A stretch of DNA of 64,000 nt, taken from contig NZ_JAHUWT010000003.1 in assembly GCF_019218885.1 (NCBI RefSeq), forward strand, positions 868,001 through 932,000, given 5' to 3'. This DNA is from Bordetella sp. BOR01. GTDB taxonomy: Bacteria; Pseudomonadota; Gammaproteobacteria; Burkholderiales; Burkholderiaceae_B. The translations under genes and the position numbers were made by a program. The notes beneath the pieces were generated by a model. The model had not been told where the DNA came from. It was given only the letters and a program-made list of their open reading frames with translations, and did no database searches. Shown in pieces: positions 9,185 to 18,969 of the stretch. The first letter of the stretch is position 1, and each line of letters starts with the position of its first letter.

Positions 9185-9829
9185 ATGTACCTGCCCCGCC
9201 ATTTCGAAGAAACCCGTCCCGCCGCGCTGCATGGGCTGATGCGCGCCCGGCCTCTGGCGACGCTGGTCACCGGCGATGGCGCGGGCGGCTTCGACGCCAA
9301 CCACATCCCGCTGTACCTGGACCCGGCCGCCGGCCCGCACGGGGTGCTGCGCGGGCATGTGGCGCGCGCCAACCCGTTATGGCGCCTGATCGGTGACGGC
9401 GCCCCCGCCCTGGCCATCTTCCAGGGCGACGAGGCCTATGTCTCGCCCTCTTGGTATCCGTCCAAGCACGAACACGGCAAAGCCGTGCCCACCTGGAACT
9501 ACGTGGTGGTGCACGCACGCGGCACCCTGCGCGCCATCGACGATGCCGCCTGGCTGCGCGGGCTGCTCGATACCCTGACCGGCGAGCACGAATCGGCTTT
9601 CGCGCAACCCTGGTCGGTGGCCGACGCGCCGGCCGACTTCATTGAGAAAATGGTGGCTGCCGTCGTGGGCATCGAACTGCCCATAGAACAGATCGCCGGC
9701 AAGTGGAAAGTCAGCCAGAACCAGCCGGCCGCCAATCGGGCCGGCGCGGCGCAGGGGCTGCGCGAGCGCGGCCAGGCGGGGCCCGCCGCCATGGCGCGCC
9801 TGGTGGCCGGCTACCCCGACGAGGCCTGA
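9185..9829 (+). CDS. PaiB-like FMN-binding protein
   Basis: A 214-aa protein of the PaiB/FMN-binding split-barrel family (MYLPRHFEETRPAALHGLM at the start; SPSWYPSKHEHGKAVPTWNY; GIELPIEQIAGKWKVSQNQP near the C-terminus). PaiB was named as a negative regulator of sporulation and proteases in Bacillus, but most homologues are uncharacterised flavin or split-barrel proteins. I use the ATG at 9185, which has GGAG 7-10 bases upstream, instead of the GTG at 9170. The YnfA-like gene follows after 3 bp, so translation is probably coupled. Confidence 0.85.
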   Translation: MYLPRHFEETRPAALHGLMRARPLATLVTGDGAGGFDANHIPLYLDPAAGPHGVLRGHVARANPLWRLIGDGAPALAIFQGDEAYVSPSWYPSKHEHGKAVPTWNYVVVHARGTLRAIDDAAWLRGLLDTLTGEHESAFAQPWSVADAPADFIEKMVAAVVGIELPIEQIAGKWKVSQNQPAANRAGAAQGLRERGQAGPAAMARLVAGYPDEA

Positions 9830-9832
9830 GCC

Positions 9833-10165
9833 ATGACGCTGCTGCACGCGCTGGGCCTGTTCGCGCTGACCGCGGTGGCCGAGATCGTGGGCTGCTACCT
9901 GCCGTACCTGTGGCTCAAGCAAGGGCATTCGGCCTGGCTGCTGGTGCCGGCCGCGTGCAGCCTGGCGTTGTTCGTCTGGCTGCTGACCCTGCACCCTACC
10001 GCCTCGGGCCGCGTGTACGCCGCCTATGGCGGCGTCTATGTCAGCATGGCACTGCTGTGGCTATGGGCGGTAGACGGCGTGCGGCCGGCGCCGACCGACT
10101 GGGCCGGCGTAGGCCTGTGCCTGGCCGGCATGGCGCTGATCATGGCCGGCCCACGCCACGCCTGA
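9833..10165 (+). CDS. YnfA-family (UPF0060) small membrane protein
   Basis: A 110-aa inner-membrane protein with four hydrophobic helices and the YnfA hallmarks [14 protein letters not shown] and [11 protein letters not shown]. YnfA relatives belong to the SMR-like transporter superfamily, and some have been linked to multidrug efflux; the native role is unclear. It lies immediately after the PaiB-like gene and is convergent with the Bug gene. Confidence 0.9.
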   Translation: MTLLHALGLFALTAVAEIVGCYLPYLWLKQGHSAWLLVPAACSLALFVWLLTLHPTASGRVYAAYGGVYVSMALLWLWAVDGVRPAPTDWAGVGLCLAGMALIMAGPRHA

Positions 10166-10185
10166 CGCCCAAGGTGGCGCCAGCC

Positions 10186-11178
10186 TTACTGCACGCGGAT
10201 GTTGCTGTCGCGGATGACGCGCTGGTTGTTCGCGTAGTCGGCGCGCACCTGCTCGACGAAATCCTGCCCCATGCCGGTACCGGGCTGCATGAAGTTCTTG
10301 TCCAGCATCTGCTGGTACTGCGGGCTGGCCAAGGCCTTGCCGACCTCGTCCAGCATGGGCTGCATGACTTCGGGCGGCACGCCGGCCGGCGCGAACAGCG
10401 CGAAATTCGAGAAATAGCGGATGTCGGGCAGGTTCAATTCGGCCATGGTGGGCACCTTGGGCCAGGGCGCCAGCCGCTGCGGCGCCATCACCGCCAACGG
10501 CGTCAAGGTACCGGCTTCGACGTGCTGCAGGGTAATGTCGGTGTTGACCACCAGCAGGTCCACTTGCCCGCCCAACCCATCGGAAACCGCCTGGCTGCCG
10601 CCCCGGTAGGGCACTTGCAGCATATCGATGCCCAGTTTCTTGTTCAGGGCCGCCATGCCGATGTGGGCCACCGTGCCCAGGCCCGGCACGCCGAAGGTGA
10701 CTTTGCCCGGATGCTTCTTGGCGTAATCGACCAGTTCGGCGAAGGTGCGCACCGGCAGGGCCTTGGTGGCCAGGATGGCCACCGGACCGACGGCCACGCT
10801 GGCCACCGGCACCAAGTCCTTCATCGGGTCGTACGGCGTCTTCACCAGGTTGGGAAAGATGGTCAGCGGGCTGGTCGATGCCAACAGCAGCGTCGTGCCA
10901 TCGGGCTTGGCGCGCGCCACGGCGTCGGCCCCCACGCTGCCACCCGCGCCAGGCTTGTTCTCGATGATCGTGGCCGTGCCATGCGCGGTCCGCAACACTT
11001 CGCCCAGGGCACGGCCCAGGGTGTCATTGGTGCCGCCCGCGGTATAGGGCACCACCAGGGTCAGGGTCTTGCCCGGCCAGGCCGGCTGGGCCTGGGCAGG
11101 GGTGGCCACGGCAACGGCAGCGATGGCGGCGACGGCCAAGGCGTGGGCGAATCTCGACAACACGGCAGTTCTGGTCAT
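10186..11178 (-). CDS. Bug/TctC-family periplasmic receptor (Bug 1)
   Basis: A 330-aa tripartite tricarboxylate transporter solute-binding protein. A Sec signal peptide ends at ATPAQA, and the mature part starts with the Bug pattern LTLVVPYTAGGTND, followed by the ligand-loop region (ENKPGAGGSVGADAVARAKPDGTTLL). These receptors bind small carboxylates in the periplasm. No TctA/TctB gene is in the window. The ATG at 11178 has a CGGAG ribosome site. It follows the M20 amidohydrolase in the same direction, with a palindromic repeat in the 118-bp gap, suggesting import of a product or substrate of that enzyme. Confidence 0.93.
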   Translation of the reverse strand: MTRTAVLSRFAHALAVAAIAAVAVATPAQAQPAWPGKTLTLVVPYTAGGTNDTLGRALGEVLRTAHGTATIIENKPGAGGSVGADAVARAKPDGTTLLLASTSPLTIFPNLVKTPYDPMKDLVPVASVAVGPVAILATKALPVRTFAELVDYAKKHPGKVTFGVPGLGTVAHIGMAALNKKLGIDMLQVPYRGGSQAVSDGLGGQVDLLVVNTDITLQHVEAGTLTPLAVMAPQRLAPWPKVPTMAELNLPDIRYFSNFALFAPAGVPPEVMQPMLDEVGKALASPQYQQMLDKNFMQPGTGMGQDFVEQVRADYANNQRVIRDSNIRVQ

Positions 11179-11248
11179 GACGGCTCCGGTTGAAAACGCA
11201 ATGGACAACAAATACGGGTGTGCGGCGGCGCACCGCTTCTGCGGGCAA

Positions 11249-11279
11249 GGTGCCTGGCCTGCTGCGGGCGCCAGGCACC
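11249..11279. repeat. Dispersed palindrome, copy E
   Basis: GGTGCCTGG (11249-11257) pairs with CCAGGCACC (11271-11279) around a 13-nt loop, in the gap between the M20 amidohydrolase gene and Bug 1. The arms share the core found at 17120-17148, 29039-29074, 38753-38790 and 53765-53795. Confidence 0.65.
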
Positions 11280-11296
11280 GGGTTCAGGCGCTGCCG

Positions 11297-12475
11297 TCAG
11301 GCCAGGTACTGCTGCGCCAACCGGATCCAGTAGGAAGCCCCCACCGGGATCAAGCTGTCGTTGAAGTCGTAGCTGGTGTTGTGCAGCATGCAGGGCCCCA
11401 GGCCATGCCCGGCCATGCGGTGCTCGCCGTCGCCATTGCCCAGGAAGGCATAGCAGCCCGGCTTGGCCTGCAGCATGAAGGCGAAATCTTCCGACGCCAT
11501 GGCCGGCTCGATGACGCGGGCCTGGTCGGCCCCGACCACGTCGCGCATCACATCCAGGCAGAAGGCGGTTTCGTCGGGGGTATTGACCAGGGCGGGATAG
11601 CGCCGCTCGAAGTACACATCGGCCCGGCAACCGTGGGCGGCGGCGATCGGCTCGGCCAGCTCGTGCATGCGGCGTTCGATCAAGTCGACCACCCCGGTGT
11701 TGTAGGCGCGCACCGAGCCGCCCAGCCAGGCGCTGCCCGGGATGATATTGGTGACGTCATTGCCCGCCTGCAACTGCGTGATCGAGATGACGGCCGCATC
11801 CAGCGGGCGCTTGCTGCGGGTCAGGATGGTTTGCAGCGCCTGGCCGATAGCCAGCACGGCCGGCACGGGGTCGTCGCAATCCTGCGGCGCGGCGGCGTGG
11901 CCGCCGCGGCCGGTAACCGTGATCTTGAAGGCGTTGGCGGCGGACATCATCGGGCCGCTGCACACCCCGAAGCTGCCCGCCGGCAGGCCGGGCCAATTGT
12001 GCATGCCGAACACGGCCTCGCACGGAAAGCGTTCGAACAGCCCGTCTTCGATCATGGCGCGCGCGCCGGCGCCGCCATTTTCTTCGGCGGGCTGGAACGC
12101 GAGGTACACCGTGCCGTTAAAGCCACCGGCCTGCTTCAGGTGACGGGCCGCCGCCAGCAGCATGGCGGTATGCCCGTCGTGGCCACAGCCGTGCATCTTG
12201 CCGTCATGGCGCGAGCGGTGCGCGAACTCGTTGGCTTCCTGGATGGGCAGGGCATCCATGTCGGCGCGCAGCAGTATCGCGCGGCTGCCGGTACCGGCCT
12301 TCAGCACGCCCACCACGCCGGTGCGCCCGATGCCGGTGTGGGTCTCGATGCCCCAGGCACGCAGGCGCTCGGCCACCAGGCTGGCGGTGCGATGCTCGTC
12401 GTAGGCCAGTTCGGGGTGGGCGTGGATATCGCGCCGCAGTGCAACAATTTCGTCCAGGTCGGCGAGTTCGATCAC
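11297..12475 (-). CDS. M20-family amidohydrolase (hippurate-hydrolase-like)
   Basis: A 392-aa metallopeptidase-fold amidohydrolase that would hydrolyse N-acyl or aromatic amino-acid amides. Signatures include the N-terminal LRRDIHAHPELAYDEHRTA, the LRADMDALPI strand, the metal site GCGHDGHTAMLL and the EENGGAGARAMIEDG segment with the catalytic acid. The start chosen is the GTG at 12475 preceded by GGAGAA; upstream in-frame sequence to 12991 crosses the opposing promoter and is not protein-like. There is no signal peptide, so it acts in the cytoplasm, probably on a compound delivered through Bug 1. Confidence 0.9.
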   Translation of the reverse strand: MIELADLDEIVALRRDIHAHPELAYDEHRTASLVAERLRAWGIETHTGIGRTGVVGVLKAGTGSRAILLRADMDALPIQEANEFAHRSRHDGKMHGCGHDGHTAMLLAAARHLKQAGGFNGTVYLAFQPAEENGGAGARAMIEDGLFERFPCEAVFGMHNWPGLPAGSFGVCSGPMMSAANAFKITVTGRGGHAAAPQDCDDPVPAVLAIGQALQTILTRSKRPLDAAVISITQLQAGNDVTNIIPGSAWLGGSVRAYNTGVVDLIERRMHELAEPIAAAHGCRADVYFERRYPALVNTPDETAFCLDVMRDVVGADQARVIEPAMASEDFAFMLQAKPGCYAFLGNGDGEHRMAGHGLGPCMLHNTSYDFNDSLIPVGASYWIRLAQQYLA

Positions 12476-12788
12476 GGCAGAGTTCTCCAGTAAGGCATTC
12501 GGGTACCCAGGCCGCTTCAACCCCGGATGCCTGGTATCCCTTGGAAGCCAGGCGCCCGGAGTCGAGGCTGACCTGTATGACAGGTAGCCCCCAAATTCTT
12601 GCATGGTCAAACAAGTGGGCCGGGTGTTTTTTCTTAGGGGAAAACCCGTGTCCACTTTACGTTTACGTAAACGTAATATTAAGCCTCGCCATTGCCTGGG
12701 CGTGCGCTGCGGCGCATCATGGATCCGGCCAGTACCCGAGCCTGCGCAGGACTCTGCAATGTAAGCACACACTCTCACGGAGACTTCG
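12476..12788. promoter_or_regulatory. Divergent regulatory region of the M20 gene and liu-type operon
   Basis: This 313-bp gene-free gap separates two divergent operons. It contains a GCCTGG/CCAGGC inverted repeat (12531-12536, 12550-12555), a second one ACCTGT-atg-ACAGGT (12573-12587) that looks like an operator of a two-fold symmetric repressor, the LiuR-type palindromes at 12656-12677, and a -10-like TAATAT at 12674-12679. I see no small gene in it. Confidence 0.6.
12656..12677. promoter_or_regulatory. LiuR-type operator, two overlapping palindromes (site 2)
   Basis: TTTACGT-tt-ACGTAAA at 12656-12671 is identical to site 1 at 8740-8755. A second copy with an aa spacer and one mismatch overlaps it at 12662-12677. 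The pair overlaps a candidate -10 element (TAATAT, 12674-12679) about 110 bp before the isovaleryl-CoA dehydrogenase start, as expected for MerR-type promoter control. Confidence 0.8.
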
Positions 12789-13967
12789 ATGAATCTTCCC
12801 GGTTTGAACTTCGACTTGGGCGAAGACCTGGACATGCTGCGCGACGCCGTGCGCACGTTCGCGCAGGCCGAGATCGCGCCGCGCGCCGCCGAAGTCGACC
12901 GCAGCGACCAGTTCCCCATGGATCTGTGGCGCAAGTTTGGCGAGCTGGGCGTGCTGGGCATGACCGCCAGCGAGGAATACGGCGGCGCCAACCTGGGCTA
13001 CCTGGCGCATATGGTGGCCATGGAAGAAATCTCGCGCGCCAGCGCGTCGGTCGGGCTGTCGTACGGCGCCCATTCGAATCTTTGCGTGAACCAGATCCAC
13101 CGCAATGGCACGGCCGACCAAAAAGCCCGCTACCTGCCCAAGCTGATCTCGGGCGAGCACGTGGGCGCCCTGGCCATGAGCGAGCCGGGTGCGGGGTCCG
13201 ACGTGGTCAGCATGAAGCTGCGCGCCGACAAAAAGGGCGACCGCTACGTGCTCAACGGTACCAAGATGTGGATCACCAACGGCCCCGATGCCGACACCCT
13301 GGTGGTCTACGCCAAGACCGATCCCCAGGCTCACCAGCGCGGCATCACGGCCTTCCTGGTGGAAAAATCCTTCAAGGGCTTCTCGGTGGCGCAGAAGCTC
13401 GACAAACTGGGCATGCGCGGCAGTCATACCGGCGAGTTGGTGTTCCAGGACTGCGAAATCCCCGAGGAAAACGTGCTGGGCCAGGTCAACGGCGGGGTCA
13501 GGGTGCTGATGAGCGGCCTGGACTACGAGCGGGCCGTGCTGTCCGGCGGGCCGCTGGGCATCATGCAGGCCGTGATGGACGTGGTGGTGCCGTATATCCA
13601 CGACCGCAAGCAGTTTGGCCAGGCCATCGGCGAGTTCCAGCTCATCCAGGGCAAGGTAGCCGACCTGTACACCACGCTGCAGGCCAGCCGGGCCTTCTGC
13701 TATGCCGTGGGCAAGAACCTGGACCAGCTTGGCGCCGAACACGTGCGGCAGGTACGCAAGGACTGCGCCGCGCTTATCCTGTACACCGCCGAGAAGGCCA
13801 CCTGGATGGCCGGCGAAGGCGTGCAGATCCTGGGCGGCAACGGCTATATCAACGAATATCCCACCGGCCGCCTGTGGCGCGATGCCAAGCTGTATGAAAT
13901 CGGCGCGGGCACCAGCGAGATCCGCCGCATGCTGATCGGCCGCGAACTGTACGCCGAGACCGCCTGA
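12789..13967 (+). CDS. liuA: Isovaleryl-CoA dehydrogenase
   Basis: A 392-aa FAD-dependent acyl-CoA dehydrogenase that oxidises isovaleryl-CoA to 3-methylcrotonyl-CoA in leucine degradation. The distinctive IVD glutamate is present at residue 247 in [19 protein letters not shown], and the C-terminal part has [13 protein letters not shown] where medium-chain enzymes carry their catalytic Glu. FAD/substrate-binding [13 protein letters not shown] and [17 protein letters not shown] are intact. It is the first gene after the operator at 12656-12677, and aceK follows after 10 bp. Confidence 0.94.
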   Translation: MNLPGLNFDLGEDLDMLRDAVRTFAQAEIAPRAAEVDRSDQFPMDLWRKFGELGVLGMTASEEYGGANLGYLAHMVAMEEISRASASVGLSYGAHSNLCVNQIHRNGTADQKARYLPKLISGEHVGALAMSEPGAGSDVVSMKLRADKKGDRYVLNGTKMWITNGPDADTLVVYAKTDPQAHQRGITAFLVEKSFKGFSVAQKLDKLGMRGSHTGELVFQDCEIPEENVLGQVNGGVRVLMSGLDYERAVLSGGPLGIMQAVMDVVVPYIHDRKQFGQAIGEFQLIQGKVADLYTTLQASRAFCYAVGKNLDQLGAEHVRQVRKDCAALILYTAEKATWMAGEGVQILGGNGYINEYPTGRLWRDAKLYEIGAGTSEIRRMLIGRELYAETA

Positions 13968-13977
13968 CCCACCGGCC

Positions 13978-15819
13978 ATGATCTACAGCGGCGACGTCCA
14001 GCGCATCGAGCCGGCTGCGGCCCCCCAGCCCCAGCCGCTGGCCGTGGCGCATCAGATCCTGGCGGGTTTCGACCGCCACTATGCCTTGTTCCGCTACAGC
14101 GCGCAGCGCGCCAAGGCACTGTTCGAATCGGGCGATTGGCATGGCATTCAGCAGTTGTCGCGCGAGCGCATCGAATACTACGACATGCGCGTGCGCGAAT
14201 GCGCCACGCAACTGCACCGGGTGCTGCGCGACTCGGCGGCGCCCGAGGGCGCGGCGGCCAGCCTGACGCCGGCGCAAACCGCCTTCTGGCAAGACGTGAA
14301 GCAGCAGTTCGTGGGACTGCTGGCGGGCCACCGCCAGCCCGAATGCGCCGAGACGTTCTTCAATTCGGTGTCGTGCCGCATTCTGCATCGCGACTATTTC
14401 CACAACGACTTCCTGTTCGTGCGGCCCGCGGTCGCCACCGACTACCTGGACAGCCGTATCCCCTCGTACCGGGTGTACTACCCGCTGGCCGAAGGCCTGC
14501 GCAAGAGCCTGATCCGCATGGTGGCCGACTTTGGCCTGGCGGTGCCATACGCCGACCTGCCGCGCGACACTGGCCTGCTGGCGCGCGCCGCGGTGCGCCA
14601 GTTGCGCGCCCAGTGGCCGCGCCACCTGGGCGGGCGGCTGGCCTCGGATTGCCAGGTGCAGGTGGTGGGTTCGCTGTTCTTTCGCAACAAGGGCGCCTAT
14701 ATCGTCGGCCGCCTGGTCAACCAGGGCAGCGTGCACCCCTTTGCGGTGGCGATGACGCGCAACGCCGCCGGCCAGGTCGAGCTGGATGCACTGCTGCTGG
14801 GCGCCGACGACCTGAGCACGCTGTTCAGCTTTACGCGCGCCTATTTCCTGGTGGACATGGAAACGCCGGCCGCCGTGGTCAGCTTCCTGTCCAGCCTGCT
14901 GCCGCGCAAGCCCAAGGCCGAGCTGTACACCATGATCGGCCTGCAAAAGCAGGGCAAGACGCTGTTCTACCGCGACTTCCTGCACCACCTGGCGCACTCG
15001 CGCGATGCCTTCGACATTGCGCCCGGCATCAAGGGCATGGTGATGTGCGTGTTCACCCTGCCGTCGTATCCCTACGTGTTCAAGCTGATCAAGGATCACA
15101 TCGACAAAGACGGCATCGACCATGCCACGGTGCGGCGCAAGTACCAGATGGTGAAGCTGCACGACCGCGTGGGGCGCATGGCCGATACTTGGGAATACTC
15201 GCAGGTGGCGCTGCCGCGCGCGCGCTTCGCGCCGGCATTGCTGGATGAGCTGCGCCAACGCGTGCCCAGCCTGCTGGAAGAAAGCGCCGACACGGTAGTG
15301 ATCCGCCATGTGTATATAGAGCGCCGCATGACGCCGTTGAACCTCTACCTGCAACGTGCGCCCGAGCCGTTGCTGGACCAGGCCATGCGCGAGTACGGCG
15401 ATGCCATCCGGCAGTTGGCCGCCGCCAATATTTTCCCGGGCGACATGCTGTACAAGAACTTCGGCGTCACCCGGCTGGGCCGCGTGGTGTTCTACGACTA
15501 CGACGAAATCCAGCGCATGACCGAAATGCAGTTCCGGCGCATTCCGCCCGCCCCCAATGAAGAGGCCGAGCTGGCCAGCGAGCCCTGGTACGCCGTGGGG
15601 CCCAATGACGTGTTTCCCGAAGAGTTCGAACGCTTTCTGCTGGGCGACCCGCGCGTACGGCGGGCCTTCCTGCGGCACCATCCCGACCTGCTGCAACCCG
15701 AGTGGTGGCAGGCCTGCCGCACCCATGTGGCGCAGGGTCGGATCGAAGAGTTTTTCCCGTACGATACCGACAGGCGGCTGCGCCGCGACAGCGCCCCGCA
15801 GCGCGTCGCCGCATCGTGA
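13978..15819 (+). CDS. aceK: Isocitrate dehydrogenase kinase/phosphatase
   Basis: A 613-aa bifunctional enzyme that phosphorylates and inactivates isocitrate dehydrogenase, or reverses this, directing acetyl-CoA-derived carbon into the glyoxylate shunt. Length and motifs match AceK: the regulatory N-terminal half, the ATP-binding segment MIGLQKQGKTLFYRDF, the lysine strand YVFKLIKD, and the catalytic region FPGDMLYKNFG followed by VVFYDYDEIQ. Its place between isovaleryl-CoA dehydrogenase and a thiolase, not beside aceA/aceB, ties flux control to leucine/isovalerate catabolism, which yields only acetyl-CoA and acetoacetate. Confidence 0.96.
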   Translation: MIYSGDVQRIEPAAAPQPQPLAVAHQILAGFDRHYALFRYSAQRAKALFESGDWHGIQQLSRERIEYYDMRVRECATQLHRVLRDSAAPEGAAASLTPAQTAFWQDVKQQFVGLLAGHRQPECAETFFNSVSCRILHRDYFHNDFLFVRPAVATDYLDSRIPSYRVYYPLAEGLRKSLIRMVADFGLAVPYADLPRDTGLLARAAVRQLRAQWPRHLGGRLASDCQVQVVGSLFFRNKGAYIVGRLVNQGSVHPFAVAMTRNAAGQVELDALLLGADDLSTLFSFTRAYFLVDMETPAAVVSFLSSLLPRKPKAELYTMIGLQKQGKTLFYRDFLHHLAHSRDAFDIAPGIKGMVMCVFTLPSYPYVFKLIKDHIDKDGIDHATVRRKYQMVKLHDRVGRMADTWEYSQVALPRARFAPALLDELRQRVPSLLEESADTVVIRHVYIERRMTPLNLYLQRAPEPLLDQAMREYGDAIRQLAAANIFPGDMLYKNFGVTRLGRVVFYDYDEIQRMTEMQFRRIPPAPNEEAELASEPWYAVGPNDVFPEEFERFLLGDPRVRRAFLRHHPDLLQPEWWQACRTHVAQGRIEEFFPYDTDRRLRRDSAPQRVAAS

Positions 15820-15855
15820 CGCCAGTCCCCTTGTCTTGATTTCCAGGAGTTCATC

Positions 15856-17037
15856 ATGTCTGATCCCGTCGTCATCGTTTCGGTTGCCCGCACCCCCATG
15901 GGAGGCATGCTGGGCAGCCTGTCCGGCCTGGCCGCCCACGAGCTGGGCTCGGTCGCCATCAAGGCCGCCGTCGAGCGCGCCGGCCTGAAGCCGGAGCAGG
16001 TCGACGAAGTCATCATGGGCAACGTGCTGCAGGCCGGCCAGGGCCAGGCGCCGGCCCGCCAGGCGGCGCTGGGCGCGGGCCTGCCGCTGGGCGTGGCATG
16101 CACCACCATTCACAAGGTGTGCGGATCGGGCCTGAAGGCCGCCATGTTCGGCCACGATCTGCTGGCGGCCGGATCGGCGCGCGTGGTGGTGGCCGGCGGC
16201 CAGGAAAGCATGAGCAACGCCCCCTACCTGATGCTGAAGGGCCGCCAGGGCTATCGCTATGGCCATACCACTGTCTACGACCACATGGCGCTCGACGGCC
16301 TGGAAGACGCCTACGACCGCGGCAAGGCCATGGGCGTGTTCGCCGAAGACTGCGCCACCAAGTACAGCTTCACCCGCGAGCAGCAAGATGCCTATTCGCT
16401 CGAATCGCTGCGCCGCGCGCGCGCCGCCAGCGAGGACGGCAGCTTCAAGTGGGAAATCGCCCCTGTCACGGTGGCCGGCCGCAAGGGCGACACCGTGGTC
16501 GACACCGATGAAGCGCCCGCCAAGGCCATGCCGGAAAAAATCCCCACCCTGAAGCCGGCCTTCAAGAAAGACGGCACCGTGACCGCCGCCAATTCGTCGT
16601 CGATCTCCGACGGCGCGGCCGCCATGGTGTTGATGCGCGCGTCCACCGCCGAAGAGCTGGGTGTAAAGCCGCTGGCCCGCATCGTGGCCCACAGCCAGCA
16701 TTCGCAAGAACCGGGCTGGTTCACCACCGCGCCCGTCGGCGCGCTGAAGAACCTGTTCGCCAAGACCGGCTGGAAGGCCGAAGACGTCGATCTGTACGAG
16801 ATCAACGAAGCCTTCGCCGTGGTGGCCATGGCCGCCATGAACGATTTCAAGCTGCCGCACGACAAGGTCAACGTGCATGGCGGCGCCACCGCGCTGGGCC
16901 ACCCCATCGGCGCCTCGGGCGCCCGCCTGGTGGCCACGCTGGTGGGCGCGCTGCGCAAGACCGGCGGCAAGCGCGGCGTGGCCACGCTGTGCATCGGCGG
17001 TGGCGAAGCGGTGGCGATGGCAATCGAGATGATGTAA
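15856..17037 (+). CDS. Acetyl-CoA acetyltransferase (thiolase)
   Basis: A 393-aa thiolase interconverting acetoacetyl-CoA and two acetyl-CoA. The nucleophile is C89 (HKVCGSGLKAAM), the general base H349 (GGATALGHPIGASGAR) and the second acid/base C379 (LCIGGGEAVAMAIE). The size and active site indicate a short-chain biosynthetic/degradative thiolase II. In this operon it would consume acetoacetyl-CoA from the leucine pathway. Downstream are two palindromic repeats and then the carboxylase beta subunit. Confidence 0.94.
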   Translation: MSDPVVIVSVARTPMGGMLGSLSGLAAHELGSVAIKAAVERAGLKPEQVDEVIMGNVLQAGQGQAPARQAALGAGLPLGVACTTIHKVCGSGLKAAMFGHDLLAAGSARVVVAGGQESMSNAPYLMLKGRQGYRYGHTTVYDHMALDGLEDAYDRGKAMGVFAEDCATKYSFTREQQDAYSLESLRRARAASEDGSFKWEIAPVTVAGRKGDTVVDTDEAPAKAMPEKIPTLKPAFKKDGTVTAANSSSISDGAAAMVLMRASTAEELGVKPLARIVAHSQHSQEPGWFTTAPVGALKNLFAKTGWKAEDVDLYEINEAFAVVAMAAMNDFKLPHDKVNVHGGATALGHPIGASGARLVATLVGALRKTGGKRGVATLCIGGGEAVAMAIEMM

Positions 17038-17052
17038 CCAGCAAAACCCCTT

Positions 17053-17085
17053 GGGTGTCTGACTCCCGCAGGGTGTCTGACACCC
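17053..17085. repeat. Dispersed palindrome, copy A1
   Basis: GGGTGTC-t-GACACCC (17071-17085) is self-complementary, and the preceding GGGTGTCTGACTCCC (17053-17067) is a diverged tandem copy. It lies in the thiolase/carboxylase gap and shares the GTGTCWGRC core with the other palindromes in the window. Confidence 0.6.
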
Positions 17086-17119
17086 ACAAGATTTGATCTA
17101 TACCGCAGTACACACCCCG

Positions 17120-17148
17120 GTGTCAGGCACCCTCCGGGAGCCTGACAC
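17120..17148. repeat. Dispersed palindrome, copy A2
   Basis: GTGTCAGGC (17120-17128) pairs perfectly with GCCTGACAC (17140-17148). The hairpin ends only 4-5 bp before the AGGAAG ribosome-binding site of the carboxylase beta gene, so it could affect mRNA processing or translation there. Confidence 0.7.
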
Positions 17149-17164
17149 GCATAGGAAGAGCTTC

Positions 17165-18772
<1,608 letters not shown>

Positions 18773-18969
18773 ATGGGACCCACCCCCGATGTGCCCCGCG
18801 TCCCCACCTCGCGGCCTGCAGGCCGCGCGGATTCGTCAGGCGCGGGCTCATCCCTCAAGGGGGCGGCGTCGACGGACCGGCGGAGCCGGCTCCGTGACGC
18901 CCCTGATGGCACTGATGCTGCAGCGAAGCACCGCCGTACTAACGAAGAATTCCAGACTGGATGAGACAC
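18773..18969. repeat. Intra-operon gap with GC-rich dispersed repeat
   Basis: The 197-bp gap between the two carboxylase genes contains no convincing gene. It holds CCCACCCCCGATGTG, the palindrome GCGGCCTGCAGGCCGC (18812-18827), the run CCTCAAGGGGGCGGCGTCGA and the palindrome GGAGCCGGCTCC (18882-18893). From memory, this resembles a common intergenic repeat of Burkholderiales genomes; part of it is echoed at 3235-3282 in reverse orientation. Confidence 0.45.

Noticed and set aside
13849-16902. A 1017-codon open frame on the minus strand across aceK and the thiolase
   Set aside because: It is antisense to two well-conserved genes, rich in His/Gly/Arg as expected for the complement of high-G+C codons, and shows no domain.
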